Positions 34,655-45,159 of a DNA stretch of 64,000 nucleotides are shown piece after piece; within the stretch, counting starts at the first letter, position 1, and the number at the start of each line of letters is the position of its first letter. A program made the position numbers and the translations under genes. The stretch lies in the NCBI RefSeq assembly GCF_000833605.1, contig NZ_JXTG01000003.1, positions 1-64,000 of the forward strand. Direction: 5' to 3'. Origin of the DNA: Anoxybacillus ayderensis. Its GTDB lineage: Bacteria > Bacillota > Bacilli > Bacillales > Anoxybacillaceae. Under the pieces are notes generated by a model, which was not told the origin of the DNA, did not search any database, and was given only the letters and a program-made list of their open reading frames with translations.

Positions 34655-34897
34655 GATGCGATGACAAAGAGTAGTACATATAACGAGGCGTTCAGAGAGC
34701 TTGTGGACGGTGCGAACAAGCCGCTAGTTGTATGGAATGGGCTTTCGAGCATTCAAGTTGAAAAAAAGTAGGCTTGAACGTTTGCCTTACGTTACAAAGG
34801 CGCCATGCATACCGCATGGGCAAAGTGATTGTCGCAATGACAATAACTAGGGTGGCACCACGGTTCTATCGTCCCTAAAGATGATAGGACTTTTTTT
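34655..34897 (+). promoter_or_regulatory. T-box riboswitch (tRNA-Trp) in the trpS leader
   Basis: The hallmark T-box AGGGTGGCACCACGG lies at 34849-34863, followed by a terminator (CTATCGTCC with GATGATAG and seven T, 34866-34897). Upstream is a long stem I region with the GAGTA loop-E-like piece and TATGGAATGG near 34731, which offers a UGG (Trp) specifier codon at 34733-34735. Uncharged tRNA-Trp would stabilise the antiterminator and allow trpS expression. Confidence 0.9.
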
Positions 34898-34905
34898 ATT
34901 GTTAA

Positions 34906-35914
<1,009 letters not shown>

Positions 35915-35916
<2 letters not shown>

Positions 35917-35947
35917 AAAACTCAGCTCCACGCGGGCTGAGTTTTTT
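35915..35947. terminator. Shared terminator of trpS and yjbA
   Basis: ACTCAGC and GCTGAGT stem with A-run before and T-run after, so it works for both convergent genes. Confidence 0.8.
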
Positions 35948-36686
35948 AATTCACTTTCGGCTCTTGTTCCATTTCCCATAGTTTCTCAAAAAACGGTTGT
36001 CCTTTGACGAGCCGTTCGCATAAATGAACGTGCCGCTCTGACCATCCGTATTTCGCTTCTTCATACAAACCGTTCCACGCTTCTTCAAACGACATTTGTT
36101 GAATGTATGCATACTTTTCTGGCGCCCATTCGGTATACCAATAGCGCACTTCAGCGACATTTTTCGTTCCGTACAACTGGTCAAGCGCCATAAATAATAG
36201 TTGCTTCAATTGCCGCTCTTTGCGCGTTAATCCGCTCATCAATGCAGGATGCGGCGATAAAATATGATATTCTTTTTCACTTTGTTGAAATGGATATATG
36301 CGCACATCTTGTTCTTTGACCATCTCATAAACGAGCTGTTCTTGGCGTGGAATGAGCCGGCTTTTTCGAATCGGAATATGATAGCCAATCGTATCAATTG
36401 CCACAATGCCACAACCATCTGTCGCAATAAAACAATAATCAAGCTGGATGCGCTCATGATTTTTGCGCACGTACGCTTTTTGATATACATCTTCAAGCAG
36501 CGGCTTCGGAATTTCCGACAAACTATTTTCTAAGTAACGAAACAGTTGTGGGCTCACTTTTAATACAGGCACTTGATCTAACAGCTCAATCGCATCATCT
36601 TTTCTCCACTCATAAAAGTGGCAAACGTTATACCCGTTTTCTTCCCCTTCAAACCAATTCACCCAAACATCGTGAAGATATAACAT
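35946..36686 (-). CDS. yjbA: UPF0736 protein, YjbA-like
   Basis: A 246-residue cytosolic protein, [20 protein letters not shown] start, with [20 protein letters not shown] and [20 protein letters not shown]. It matches YjbA by pattern and position beside trpS. In B. subtilis this is a sporulation-period gene of unknown function. Confidence 0.85.
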   Translation of the reverse strand: MLYLHDVWVNWFEGEENGYNVCHFYEWRKDDAIELLDQVPVLKVSPQLFRYLENSLSEIPKPLLEDVYQKAYVRKNHERIQLDYCFIATDGCGIVAIDTIGYHIPIRKSRLIPRQEQLVYEMVKEQDVRIYPFQQSEKEYHILSPHPALMSGLTRKERQLKQLLFMALDQLYGTKNVAEVRYWYTEWAPEKYAYIQQMSFEEAWNGLYEEAKYGWSERHVHLCERLVKGQPFFEKLWEMEQEPKVN

Positions 36687-36762
36687 GCATAACCCCTCAC
36701 TTCGAACGATTTGTTCACAGTATGGTCAGAGGTCGTTCATTTTATTCCATTTCACCCTAAAT

Positions 36763-36969
36763 TTAACCATCATCATGAGACGGAAAATAAATGCTTAACC
36801 ACGTCATAAACAAACCGATCGGCAAAAAGTAACATTCCACTTTTGTGCTAATAAACACGAGATATTCTTTCCAATCTGAACGTGATGCCATAATATTTAA
36901 ATACGCAATCATCGTCGTCCCACCAATGACCGACATCCCAAACCCAAGCAAATAAAAAAAGAAACGCAT
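36763..36969 (-). CDS. Small two-span membrane protein, 68 aa
   Basis: Starts MRFFFYLLGFGMSVIGGTTM, a second hydrophobic stretch at about residues 45-62, and an acidic tail. GGGGGA lies seven bases before ATG 36969. Sits between yjbA and yjaZ. Not recognised. Confidence 0.6.
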   Translation of the reverse strand: MRFFFYLLGFGMSVIGGTTMIAYLNIMASRSDWKEYLVFISTKVECYFLPIGLFMTWLSIYFPSHDDG

Positions 36970-37024
36970 TCGCCAGTCCCCCTTGTCCACTACTATATGT
37001 ATGAACAAGCATGCAAACGATGCG

Positions 37025-37747
37025 TTACGTAAAAAAAATTTCTTCAGCTTTCATCGAAAGTAGCTCTATCATCGTCTTTTTTTCTAGCGCCTGCTTCACA
37101 ACCGCATATCCGACCGCATAGCCGAGCATGCGCGGATAAAAGGCAGAACCGTACAAAAGCGAACGATAACGAGCATCGTCTGGTCGAGTAGAGAGGTTTG
37201 GGATTATCCATTTTTTCATCCATTGCTTTAGTTGTTCTTCTGTATAATATGTCGTCCATGTTGCGACATATTCACTTCCGAGCCGCTCGTACACCGCATG
37301 TTCTGCTAATCCTTCCATCACGATGCGATCAAGAAGCGTATAGTCGCGCTCATCTTTCGGATCAGCATGCAAACGACAAACGTGGTTATATTCGTGAATG
37401 AGGAGGGCATAAATATGTTCGTTCGATACGTGAGGAAGCAAAAATAAAAATAGTTGATCGCGAAAAGCGACGCCTGATTTTCCACCAAATTCACGTTGCA
37501 GCGAACGGTTCGTAGCATCAGCAGGGAAAATAAATATAGGCACGTCTGGGCCATCCCACTCTTTTTGGAGTTCTGTAAACTTTTTTGCGACAAACGCCCA
37601 TACGTTTTTTTCTGCGAGCTGTTTCATCGTATCATGTTGGTTATGTCGCGCCATGCCGTGCGCAAATAAATGACGTTGCACATCTTCTTTTATTTTTTTT
37701 CGCCACATATCGTCCACAAACCAATGTTTCGTATTTATTACTCCCAT
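37025..37747 (-). CDS. yjaZ: Predicted zinc protease, YjaZ-like (DUF2268)
   Basis: A 240-residue protein with the zinc-protease motif HEYNHVCRLH (HExxH) in the middle and a downstream Glu in VMEGLAEHAVYERLG as likely third ligand. DUF2268 family. AAAGGAGG before ATG 37747 fixes the start over a longer open frame. No signal peptide, so probably cytosolic. Substrate unknown. Confidence 0.85.
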   Translation of the reverse strand: MGVINTKHWFVDDMWRKKIKEDVQRHLFAHGMARHNQHDTMKQLAEKNVWAFVAKKFTELQKEWDGPDVPIFIFPADATNRSLQREFGGKSGVAFRDQLFLFLLPHVSNEHIYALLIHEYNHVCRLHADPKDERDYTLLDRIVMEGLAEHAVYERLGSEYVATWTTYYTEEQLKQWMKKWIIPNLSTRPDDARYRSLLYGSAFYPRMLGYAVGYAVVKQALEKKTMIELLSMKAEEIFFT

Positions 37748-37818
37748 GACATTCCCTCCTTTCGTTATCGCATTGTACGATAAACGAAAGGAAAATGTGA
37801 AAAAGGATGAGGCGAACC

Positions 37819-39063
37819 TCATCCTTCATATTTTTTGAAAATAATCGTTGCATTATGTCCACCGAAGCCGAGCGAGTTGCTTAATACCGCACGCACGTCT
37901 TGTTTGCGTGCCACGTTCGGCACGTAATCTAAGTCGCATTCTGGGTCTGGTGTTTCGTAATTAATCGTTGGCGGAATGACGCCATCGTGGATCGATAAAA
38001 CGGAGAAAATGGCTTCGATTGCACCCGCTGCACCAAGCAAATGTCCCGTCATCGATTTCGTCGAGCTGACGGCTAGTTTGTATGCGTGCTCGCCAAATAC
38101 TTCTTTAATCGCCATCGTTTCATATTTATCATTATACTCTGTGCTCGTGCCGTGCGCGTTAATGTAGTCGATGTCCTCTGGCTGCATATTCGCATCATAG
38201 AGCGCTTGACGCATCGCACGCACGCCGCCTTCCCCACCCGGCGCTGGAGCGGTAATATGATACGCATCGCCTGTCGCACCGTAGCCAACGATTTCCGCAT
38301 AAATGCGGGCACCGCGTTTTAACGCATGTTCTAGTTCTTCTAAAATAATAATGCCAGCCCCTTCGCCCATAATAAATCCGTCGCGATGTTGATCAAATGG
38401 ACGGCACGCTGTTTTTGGGTCTGGGTTAAACGAGAGCGCTTTCGCTGCGCTAAATCCGGCAAACGCCATATGTGTAATTGGCGCTTCTGTTCCACCTGTA
38501 ATCATCACATCGGCATCGCCACGTTCAATGACTTTAAACGCATCGCCAATCGAGTTCGTTCCTGTCGCACAAGCGGTGACCGTACATGAGTTGATTCCTT
38601 TTGCCCCAAGCATAATCGACACTTGCCCTGCCGCCATATCCGGAATCATCATCGGAACGAAAAACGGGCTGACGCGACGATATCCTTTTTCTAAAAACGT
38701 CTTCAGCTGTTCTTCGTACGTTTCCATCCCGCCGATGCCTGAACCGATCCAGACGCCAATGCGCGGCGCGTTTTCCTCTGTAATTTGTAAATTCGCATCT
38801 TTGACTGCCATCATCGATGCAGCGACCGCATATTGCGTAAATCGGTCCATTTTGCGCGCTTCTTTTTTATCGATAAATTGTTCCACTTGAAAATCTTTCA
38901 CTTCCGCTGCTACTTTCGCAGGAAAATCGTCCGCATTTAACCGTGTGAGCGGACCGATGCCGGATTGTCCAGCAACGATGTTTTTCCATGTCGTTTCAAC
39001 ATCATTTCCTACCGGTGTGACAGCCCCTAATCCCGTGACGACGACTCGTCTTTTGTTCACCAC
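37819..39063 (-). CDS. fabF: Beta-ketoacyl-ACP synthase II FabF
   Basis: A 414-residue condensing enzyme: Cys165 in TACATGTNS, and the two active-site His in [11 protein letters not shown] and [11 protein letters not shown]. It extends acyl-ACP with malonyl-ACP. Starts with GTG (two tandem GTG codons). Follows fabH by 30 bases, so it shares the FapR-regulated promoter. Confidence 0.96.
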   Translation of the reverse strand: MVNKRRVVVTGLGAVTPVGNDVETTWKNIVAGQSGIGPLTRLNADDFPAKVAAEVKDFQVEQFIDKKEARKMDRFTQYAVAASMMAVKDANLQITEENAPRIGVWIGSGIGGMETYEEQLKTFLEKGYRRVSPFFVPMMIPDMAAGQVSIMLGAKGINSCTVTACATGTNSIGDAFKVIERGDADVMITGGTEAPITHMAFAGFSAAKALSFNPDPKTACRPFDQHRDGFIMGEGAGIIILEELEHALKRGARIYAEIVGYGATGDAYHITAPAPGGEGGVRAMRQALYDANMQPEDIDYINAHGTSTEYNDKYETMAIKEVFGEHAYKLAVSSTKSMTGHLLGAAGAIEAIFSVLSIHDGVIPPTINYETPDPECDLDYVPNVARKQDVRAVLSNSLGFGGHNATIIFKKYEG

Positions 39064-39093
39064 TCATCACTCCTTTGTTTCATCATACCATCG

Positions 39094-40026
39094 TTATTTG
39101 CCCCAGCGCAATGCAATAGCGCCCCACGTTAATCCACCGCCAAAGCCAACCATAATGATAAGGTCATCATCTTGAATGCGTCCGGCTTCCACTTCTTCTA
39201 CAAGTGAAATCGGAATGGATGCAGCGGATGTATTTCCGTATTTATTCACTGTAATCGACATGCGCTCAACAGGCAGTTCGAGCCGTTCGCGCGCCGCCTC
39301 CATAATGCGAATGTTCGCCTGATGCGGAATTAAAAAGTCGACGTCCGCTTTCGTCAATCCTGCTTTTTCTAATACGCGAATGCATGACTCGCCCATTTGG
39401 CGCACCGCAAACTTAAACACTTCCCGTCCGTTCATGACAATATGGTCGTCTTGATATAAATATTTTCCCCCCGTACCGTCTGCCCCAAGTTCAAACGATA
39501 CGATGCCGCGCCCTTCTGCAACTTTCCCCATGACAACTGCTCCTGCGCCGTCTCCAAACAACACCGCTGTATTTCGATCGCTCCAATCGACGATTTTTGA
39601 TAACTTTTCTACACCAACGACAAGCACGTATTTGTACGTATTTGTTTCAATAAATTGTTTCGCGGTTACCATCGCATACATAAATCCTGCACATGCCGCG
39701 CTTACGTCAAGTGCCGCTGCATGCACCGCCCCGAGCTTTTCTTGCAACATACATGCGACGGACGGAAAAGGGCGATCAGGCGTCACCGTCGCTACTAAAA
39801 TGAGATCAATTTGTTCAGGAGAAATGCCCGCATTATCAAGGGCGCGCTTCGCTGCGATATAACCCATATCGGACGTATCTATATCGTCTGAAGCAATACG
39901 ACGTTCTTCAATCCCTGTGCGCGTCCGAATCCATTCATCTGACGTATCCATTCGTTGTTCTAATTCTTTATTCGTCACAATACGTTCCGGCACATATCGT
40001 CCAATTCCAATAATTCCTGCACTCAC
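39094..40026 (-). CDS. fabH: Beta-ketoacyl-ACP synthase III FabH
   Basis: A 310-residue enzyme that starts fatty-acid synthesis by joining an acyl-CoA to malonyl-ACP. Cys112 in [11 protein letters not shown], His in PHQANIRI and Asn in [10 protein letters not shown] form the catalytic triad. GTG 40026 is chosen because it matches family N-termini ([12 protein letters not shown]) and lies after AAAGGAG; the frame continues upstream without a usable start. Confidence 0.95.
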   Translation of the reverse strand: MSAGIIGIGRYVPERIVTNKELEQRMDTSDEWIRTRTGIEERRIASDDIDTSDMGYIAAKRALDNAGISPEQIDLILVATVTPDRPFPSVACMLQEKLGAVHAAALDVSAACAGFMYAMVTAKQFIETNTYKYVLVVGVEKLSKIVDWSDRNTAVLFGDGAGAVVMGKVAEGRGIVSFELGADGTGGKYLYQDDHIVMNGREVFKFAVRQMGESCIRVLEKAGLTKADVDFLIPHQANIRIMEAARERLELPVERMSITVNKYGNTSAASIPISLVEEVEAGRIQDDDLIIMVGFGGGLTWGAIALRWGK

Positions 40027-40055
40027 GGAAATATCGTCTCCTTTTATTATCAAAC

Positions 40056-40074
40056 TTTATTACTTGGTACTAAT
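40056..40074 (-). promoter_or_regulatory. FapR operator upstream of fabHF
   Basis: ATTAGTACCAAGTAATAAA (minus strand) matches the FapR consensus with an almost perfect left half, ATTAGTACC. It begins within the -10 box. Confidence 0.7.
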
Positions 40075-40101
40075 TTTACTTTCTTTTTTCGTTTCATGCA
40101 A
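40073..40101 (-). promoter_or_regulatory. fabHF promoter
   Basis: Minus-strand TTGCAT (40096-40101) and TAAAAT (40073-40078) with a 17-base spacer, directly followed by the FapR box. Confidence 0.65.
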
Positions 40102-40133
40102 TAAAAAAATGAGGCGTTTACTCGACACCTCAT

Positions 40134-41093
40134 TTACTCATTCGGCAATTTTCCTGTTGCTTTATATCGTTCAATCGCTTTTGTTATTTTTTGTCGGAAC
40201 GGTTTGTCGACAAGCGGGCTAAACGTGCCGAGTTCGACGACGCCGTCTTGAAAATCGACATATGTCGTTCCAGACGTTAATTCTCCATCGATGAACTTTT
40301 TCGCCACAAGTTCATATAGCGCATCGACATGTTGGACGGTGCTCGTTAGCACCGTTCGTTCTCCTAAATCTGCTTGATCCGTTACGTAACCAATCGCATA
40401 AAGACCGTGTTCTTTCATTTTTTCAATCACTGGTACACTAAATTTATCGCCGGCTGGATATATGACATCCACCCCTTCAGCAATCATTCGTTCGGCAATG
40501 GCTATGGCCGTATCGACGTCGTCCCAATGTTGTACATATTCCACGTCGACATTCGCATTTTCGTTCTCATGTAAAGCCCCTTCAAAAAAACCGTCCACTT
40601 CCGGCTGCCATTCAAATGCGGCAATGACGCCAATTTTGTTCGTCTTCGTCATATGCCCCGCCACCATGCCGCCAAAAAAGCCCATCGCATGCCCTGCGAA
40701 ATTAAAACTTGTCACATTTTTCTTTTTCGCTTCTCCGTTAAAAAATACAAAATGAATGTTCGGATATTGATCTGCGATGTCATCAAAATACTCCCCGTAC
40801 TCACTTCCATGACCAAAAATTAAATGGACTCCTTTTTGGTGAAATTGTTTTACCGCTTGTGCCGTCGCTGCTTTTGAGTTTACCCCTTCGCGATAAAACA
40901 CTTCCGCATCAAATTTCGCTTGAATGCGAAGCAATCCTTTATACCCTTTCGTTCCCCACACTTGATCATCAATTGTATCTGAAACGAGCAAACCAACTTT
41001 TTGTACATTTCCCGATGATAATTTTGCAGGAGCGCAAGAAGATAAAATAAAAAGTAGTGCAAAAATAAAATACGTATATCGCCTCATCAACAT
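40134..41093 (-). CDS. med: Med-like BMP-family lipoprotein
   Basis: A 319-residue protein with a lipoprotein signal (lipid on Cys20 in LSSCAP) and a BMP/PnrA-type periplasmic-binding fold: VGLLVSDTIDDQVWGTKGYK, FGHGSEYGEYFDDIA, and GVDVIYPAGDKFS. Its position just before fabH matches med, a positive regulator of comK in B. subtilis. comZ, which follows med there, is absent here. ATG 41093 has AAGGAG six bases upstream. Confidence 0.85.
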   Translation of the reverse strand: MLMRRYTYFIFALLFILSSCAPAKLSSGNVQKVGLLVSDTIDDQVWGTKGYKGLLRIQAKFDAEVFYREGVNSKAATAQAVKQFHQKGVHLIFGHGSEYGEYFDDIADQYPNIHFVFFNGEAKKKNVTSFNFAGHAMGFFGGMVAGHMTKTNKIGVIAAFEWQPEVDGFFEGALHENENANVDVEYVQHWDDVDTAIAIAERMIAEGVDVIYPAGDKFSVPVIEKMKEHGLYAIGYVTDQADLGERTVLTSTVQHVDALYELVAKKFIDGELTSGTTYVDFQDGVVELGTFSPLVDKPFRQKITKAIERYKATGKLPNE

Positions 41094-41152
41094 GCAACAC
41101 TCCTTTTTCGGTCTCATTTTTTATTTTACTTGCTTCCTTTCCTATCGGTAAA

Positions 41153-41177
41153 GAAAAAATCCCCATGGGTATGGGGA
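41153..41177 (-). terminator. Terminator after the YjaU-like gene
   Basis: TCCCCAT and ATGGGGA pair just after the stop, with a T-run on the minus strand. Confidence 0.7.
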
Positions 41178-41879
41178 CTATACATCGCTATATTGTTCAT
41201 AAAACGCATGAATGGCTTGCGCAAACGTATATGTTTTTTCAGGCAAATGATATGAAACAGGCACGCCAAACGCTTGCGCATACGCTCTTGCATGAATCGT
41301 TGGAGGATATGGATTCACTCCTGACACTTGCCAAATTTTTATCGGCACAACCGGTGCGGAAAGCGGAGGGAGGTCCAATTCCTCTTCCGTTGTTCCGTAC
41401 GCTTGCTTTAATTGACGTAACATCCGCTTATAAAAAAATTTATGCTCTTTTTCATGTTGGAGTTGCGCCTGTAAATGCAAACAAGGATTTAATAGCGCAA
41501 TCGCCCGTATTTGATCGCGTAAATCGTTCATCAACTGCAAGGCGACAAGCGCCCCCATTCCTTCTGCGAATACGTAAATGCGCTCATTTAAAATTTCCGT
41601 TTTCAGCACATAATAAATGAGCTGTTTCGCTAGTTTGACCGCTTTTGGACTTCCCCAATTCGCCCCGTACAAATGCGAGTAAAAAATCGTATATCCATGT
41701 TGTAACAAATCGTTTAACAGCTTGTTTTTCCCAACATGTTGCATCCATAAACTCGTTTTGTCATCGACGAAGTGGGAGACGTCTCCTAAAAGAAGTAAAC
41801 CAAATCCGTTTGGCCGATCTGGAACATGAATCGCACACCATTGCTCGCTAAATTGGAAAAATCGTTGCTTCTCTGTCAT
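41178..41879 (-). CDS. Alpha/beta-hydrolase-like protein without the nucleophile Ser
   Basis: A 233-residue protein with the hydrolase-fold layout: YGANWGSPKAVKLAKQLIYY, then the nucleophile elbow IYVFAEGMGALVAL, where Gly107 replaces the usual Ser of G-x-S-x-G. A late His (AIHAFYEQ) could be the triad His. Position just upstream of med suggests the yjaU place in B. subtilis. Loss of Ser suggests a non-catalytic or altered function. ATG 41879 follows AAGGTGG; the open frame reaches 41978. Confidence 0.7.
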   Translation of the reverse strand: MTEKQRFFQFSEQWCAIHVPDRPNGFGLLLLGDVSHFVDDKTSLWMQHVGKNKLLNDLLQHGYTIFYSHLYGANWGSPKAVKLAKQLIYYVLKTEILNERIYVFAEGMGALVALQLMNDLRDQIRAIALLNPCLHLQAQLQHEKEHKFFYKRMLRQLKQAYGTTEEELDLPPLSAPVVPIKIWQVSGVNPYPPTIHARAYAQAFGVPVSYHLPEKTYTFAQAIHAFYEQYSDV

Positions 41880-42017
41880 CATCGTCCACCTTACGCACAT
41901 CATTGTACAATATATCGTATGCGATTTTCTTTTGCGTGTACTAGGCGTTGCAATTTTTCGTTTTCGTCTATTCACCATTTATGTTAAGATAAAAAAGAGT
42001 GTAAAGGAGGGAATGGC

Positions 42018-42197
42018 ATGCGTATTTTTTGGACGTTTTTCTGGACGTTTTTATTAGTAAACATGGTGACATACGTCGTCAGCTCGATGATCGGCGCGGC
42101 TTACCATTTCGAAACAGGCACAACGTTGGCAGTCATTGCAACCGTTCTCATTTTATTGATTGCACAACTCATTCCGAACGACCCTGTGCATCATTAA
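42018..42197 (+). CDS. yjzD: YjzD-like (DUF2929) small membrane protein, 59 aa
   Basis: MRIFWTFFWTFLLVNMVTYV begins the first span; a second span ends in LIAQLIPNDPVHH. The two-span layout and the ending fit YjzD/DUF2929. AAAGGAGG lies upstream. Function unknown. Confidence 0.75.
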   Translation: MRIFWTFFWTFLLVNMVTYVVSSMIGAAYHFETGTTLAVIATVLILLIAQLIPNDPVHH

Positions 42198-42235
42198 AAA
42201 AGGATAAACGGCATACGTCCGTTTATCCTTTTTTT
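42196..42235. terminator. Bidirectional terminator between yjzD and clpB
   Basis: AAGGATAAACGG and CCGTTTATCCTT form a 12-bp stem with A- and T-runs on both sides. Confidence 0.85.
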
Positions 42236-44805
42236 ACGACGAATTCGTCGCCTTCAATATCAATCGTGACGGTGTCGTAGTCTCCAATACGTCCGGCAAT
42301 GATTTCACGGGCAAGCTTCGTTTCAATATGTTTTTGAATAAAACGTTTGAGCGGGCGGGCACCGTATACAGCATCAAACCCATGTGTCGCAATGTACGTC
42401 TTCGCTTCTTCCGTTAACGTAATCGTCATATGGCGCTCTGCTAGTCGCTCCTCCAATTGTTTCATAAACTTATCCACAATGCTTTTCACTTCGCGGGCGG
42501 TTAACGGTTTAAATAGTACAATGTCGTCCACTCGGTTTAAAAACTCTGGTCTAAAATGCGCTCGCAATTGTTTCAACACTTGTTCACGTGCTTCTTCGTT
42601 TATGTCTCCGTGCGCATCGACCGCTTCTAACAACGTATGCGAGCCAATATTTGACGTCATAATGACGACCGTATTTTTAAAATCGACCGTTCTTCCTTGC
42701 GAATCCGTCATCCGACCGTCATCTAACATTTGCAGTAAAATGTTAAACACTTCCGGATGCGCTTTTTCGATTTCATCAAGCAAAATCACAGCGTACGGCT
42801 TTCTGCGCACCGCTTCCGTCAGCTGCCCACCTTCTTCGTAGCCAACATATCCTGGAGGCGCCCCGATCAAACGAGAAACTGCGTGTTTCTCCATATATTC
42901 CGACATATCGATGCGAATGATCTGTTCTTCGCTATCGAAAAGCGCTTCCGCTAACGCCTTCGCCAATTCTGTTTTTCCGACACCTGTCGGACCGAGGAAA
43001 AGAAATGAACCGATCGGACGATTCGGATCTTTCATGCCTGCACGTGCGCGCAACACTGCATCGCTCACGAATTGTACCGCCTCGTCTTGCCCGATGACGC
43101 GCTCATGTAAAATGTCGGTTAACCGCAACAACTTTTCGCGTTCACCTTCAACAAGTTTTGTCACCGGAATGCCCGTCCATTTTGACACGATTGTCGCGAT
43201 TTCTTCCTCCGTTACTTCCTCGCGCAACAACCGTCTCTCTTTTTCCGTTTCTTCTAGCTGTTTTAATTGTTTTTCGAGTTGTGGAATGCGTCCGTGGCGC
43301 AATTCTGCCGCTTTATTTAAATCGTAATTGTTTTCCGCTTCTTCTAACTCGCGCTTCGCTTTTTCTAACTGCTCACGCAACGCGCGCACATGTTGAATCG
43401 CTTCTTTTTCTTTTTCCCATTGCGCTTTCATCGCATTTGCTTTTTCGCGCAAATTCGCAAGCTCTTGCGACAACGCTTGCAAGCGCTGTTTGCTCGCTTC
43501 ATCTTGCTCTTTTTTCAACGCCGCTTCTTCAATTTCAAGCTGCATCATTTTTCGCATCACTTCATCTAACTCTGTCGGCATTGAATCGATTTCCGTTCGA
43601 ATCATCGCGCACGCTTCATCAACAAGGTCAATTGCTTTATCAGGCAAAAAGCGATCAGAAATGTAACGATCGGACAACGTCGCCGCCGCAACGAGCGCAC
43701 CGTCATGAATGTTCACGCCGTGATGAATTTCAAATCGCTCTTTTAAGCCGCGCAAAATTGAAATCGTATCTTCTACCGTCGGCTCTTCTACGAGCACTTG
43801 TTGGAAACGGCGTTCGAGCGCAGGGTCTTTTTCAATATATTGTCGATATTCATCAAGCGTCGTTGCTCCAATGCAATGCAATTCTCCGCGCGCAAGCATC
43901 GGCTTTAACATATTTCCTGCATCAAGCGCCCCATCCGTCCGTCCCGCACCGACGATCGTATGCAGTTCATCAATAAATAAAATGATGCGCCCTTCGCTTT
44001 TCTTTACCTCATTTAATACCGCTTTTAACCGTTCCTCAAACTCTCCGCGAAACTTTGCCCCTGCAATAAGCGCACTCATATCTAGCGCAAAAATCGTTTT
44101 ATCTTTTAACCCTTCTGGCACGTCTTTGCGCACGATACGTTGGGCGAGCCCTTCAACGATCGCCGTTTTTCCAACGCCCGGCTCTCCAATTAAAACAGGA
44201 TTGTTTTTCGTCTTGCGCGATAAAATGCGAATGACGCGGCGAATTTCGCTATCGCGGCCGATGACTGGATCAATTTTTCCTGCTTTCACTTCCGCCACTA
44301 AATCGCGACCGTATTTTTGCAATGCTTCATATGTCGCTTCCGGATTTGGACTAACCACGCGTTGATTCCCCCTTATGTCCATAATCGTTTGCAATAGCTT
44401 TTCTCGCTCGATTCCATAGCGTGACAATATATGTTTCGCTTCTTTGTCGTCAACGAGCGCAAGCAACAAGTGCTCAACGGATATATATTCATCTTTCATT
44501 TGTTTCGCTTCTTGTTCCGCCCGAACAACCCATTGTTGCAAACGGCTTGTGACATATATTTTTCCGGCCTCCGAACTAGAAATGACTTGCGGTTTTTTGT
44601 TGAGTTGTTTGTTCCACTCATCTAACAAACTTGAAACGGAAACAGACATTTTTTCATAAATGCGCCTTGCAAGCCCATCTTCTTGTTCGAGAAGCGCCAC
44701 ACAAACGTGTTCAACGTCCACTTCTTGATGTTGTTTCTCTATGGCCAACGATTGCGCTCGCATGAACGCCTCTTGCACTTTTTCCGTCATTTGTTGCATA
44801 TTCAT
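42223..44805 (-). CDS. clpB: Disaggregase ClpB
   Basis: An 860-residue hexameric AAA+ chaperone that pulls apart heat-aggregated proteins with DnaK. Order: N-domain (1-150), AAA-1 with GEPGVGKT near 208, a long coiled-coil M-domain (about 410-530, [20 protein letters not shown]), AAA-2 with GPTGVGKT near 610. ATG 44805 has AAAGGGGTG upstream; the GTG three codons earlier overlaps it. B. subtilis lacks clpB, so this gene is a distinguishing feature of the organism. Preceded by a CtsR operator. Confidence 0.96.
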   Translation of the reverse strand: MNMQQMTEKVQEAFMRAQSLAIEKQHQEVDVEHVCVALLEQEDGLARRIYEKMSVSVSSLLDEWNKQLNKKPQVISSSEAGKIYVTSRLQQWVVRAEQEAKQMKDEYISVEHLLLALVDDKEAKHILSRYGIEREKLLQTIMDIRGNQRVVSPNPEATYEALQKYGRDLVAEVKAGKIDPVIGRDSEIRRVIRILSRKTKNNPVLIGEPGVGKTAIVEGLAQRIVRKDVPEGLKDKTIFALDMSALIAGAKFRGEFEERLKAVLNEVKKSEGRIILFIDELHTIVGAGRTDGALDAGNMLKPMLARGELHCIGATTLDEYRQYIEKDPALERRFQQVLVEEPTVEDTISILRGLKERFEIHHGVNIHDGALVAAATLSDRYISDRFLPDKAIDLVDEACAMIRTEIDSMPTELDEVMRKMMQLEIEEAALKKEQDEASKQRLQALSQELANLREKANAMKAQWEKEKEAIQHVRALREQLEKAKRELEEAENNYDLNKAAELRHGRIPQLEKQLKQLEETEKERRLLREEVTEEEIATIVSKWTGIPVTKLVEGEREKLLRLTDILHERVIGQDEAVQFVSDAVLRARAGMKDPNRPIGSFLFLGPTGVGKTELAKALAEALFDSEEQIIRIDMSEYMEKHAVSRLIGAPPGYVGYEEGGQLTEAVRRKPYAVILLDEIEKAHPEVFNILLQMLDDGRMTDSQGRTVDFKNTVVIMTSNIGSHTLLEAVDAHGDINEEAREQVLKQLRAHFRPEFLNRVDDIVLFKPLTAREVKSIVDKFMKQLEERLAERHMTITLTEEAKTYIATHGFDAVYGARPLKRFIQKHIETKLAREIIAGRIGDYDTVTIDIEGDEFVVKKG

Positions 44806-44823
44806 CGCACTCACCCCTTTGAC

Positions 44824-44840
44824 TTTGACTTTTTTTGACC
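44824..44840 (-). promoter_or_regulatory. CtsR operator before clpB
   Basis: Minus-strand GGTCAAA-AAA-AGTCAAA is a perfect heptad direct repeat of the CtsR consensus; a third half-site AGTCAAAG follows at once. Heat would release CtsR and raise clpB expression. Confidence 0.88.
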
Positions 44841-44854
44841 TTTATCTATTACGT

Positions 44855-44883
44855 ATTATAACGAGAAAGCCACCCTTATGCAA
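44855..44883 (-). promoter_or_regulatory. clpB sigma-A promoter
   Basis: Minus-strand TTGCAT (44878-44883) and TATAAT (44855-44860) with 17 bases between. The -35 box lies in the loop of an 11-bp hairpin (44867-44892) that ends the upstream yjzC gene. Confidence 0.75.
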
Positions 44884-44890
44884 GGATGGC

Positions 44891-45070
44891 TTACGGTTTT
44901 GGAAAGTACGTCCATATACGATTATGATTCGACGTTTCTGGGAAACGGTCACCTGCTTTTAGTTTTAATTTTTTCGGATTTTTCACTTGGTCGCCTGTCT
45001 CGCCAATTTCAATATATATCCCGTTGTTTGGCGCTTTTTGTCCGGGGCGAAAATGTCGGCTTTGTCCCAT
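44891..45070 (-). CDS. yjzC: YjzC-like protein, 59 aa
   Basis: Starts MGQSRHFRPGQKAPNNGIYI and contains GETGDQVKNPKKLKLKAGD, then RFPETSNHNRIWTYFPKP, a pattern matching the YjzC family. GAGGAGG lies upstream. Function unknown. Confidence 0.8.
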   Translation of the reverse strand: MGQSRHFRPGQKAPNNGIYIEIGETGDQVKNPKKLKLKAGDRFPETSNHNRIWTYFPKP

Positions 45071-45159
45071 CCGTATCCCTCCTCATCGTCTGATCATTTC
45101 ATAATATGTCCGTTTTGTTTCAAAACGATGATGAGAAATAACGGATCGATATCCAAATG

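Noticed and set aside
43158-43976. 272-codon plus-strand frame inside clpB
   Set aside because: It is antisense to the coiled-coil and AAA parts of clpB, has no ribosome site and reads as low-complexity Ser/Leu/His-rich protein; a mirror of codon use in the real gene.
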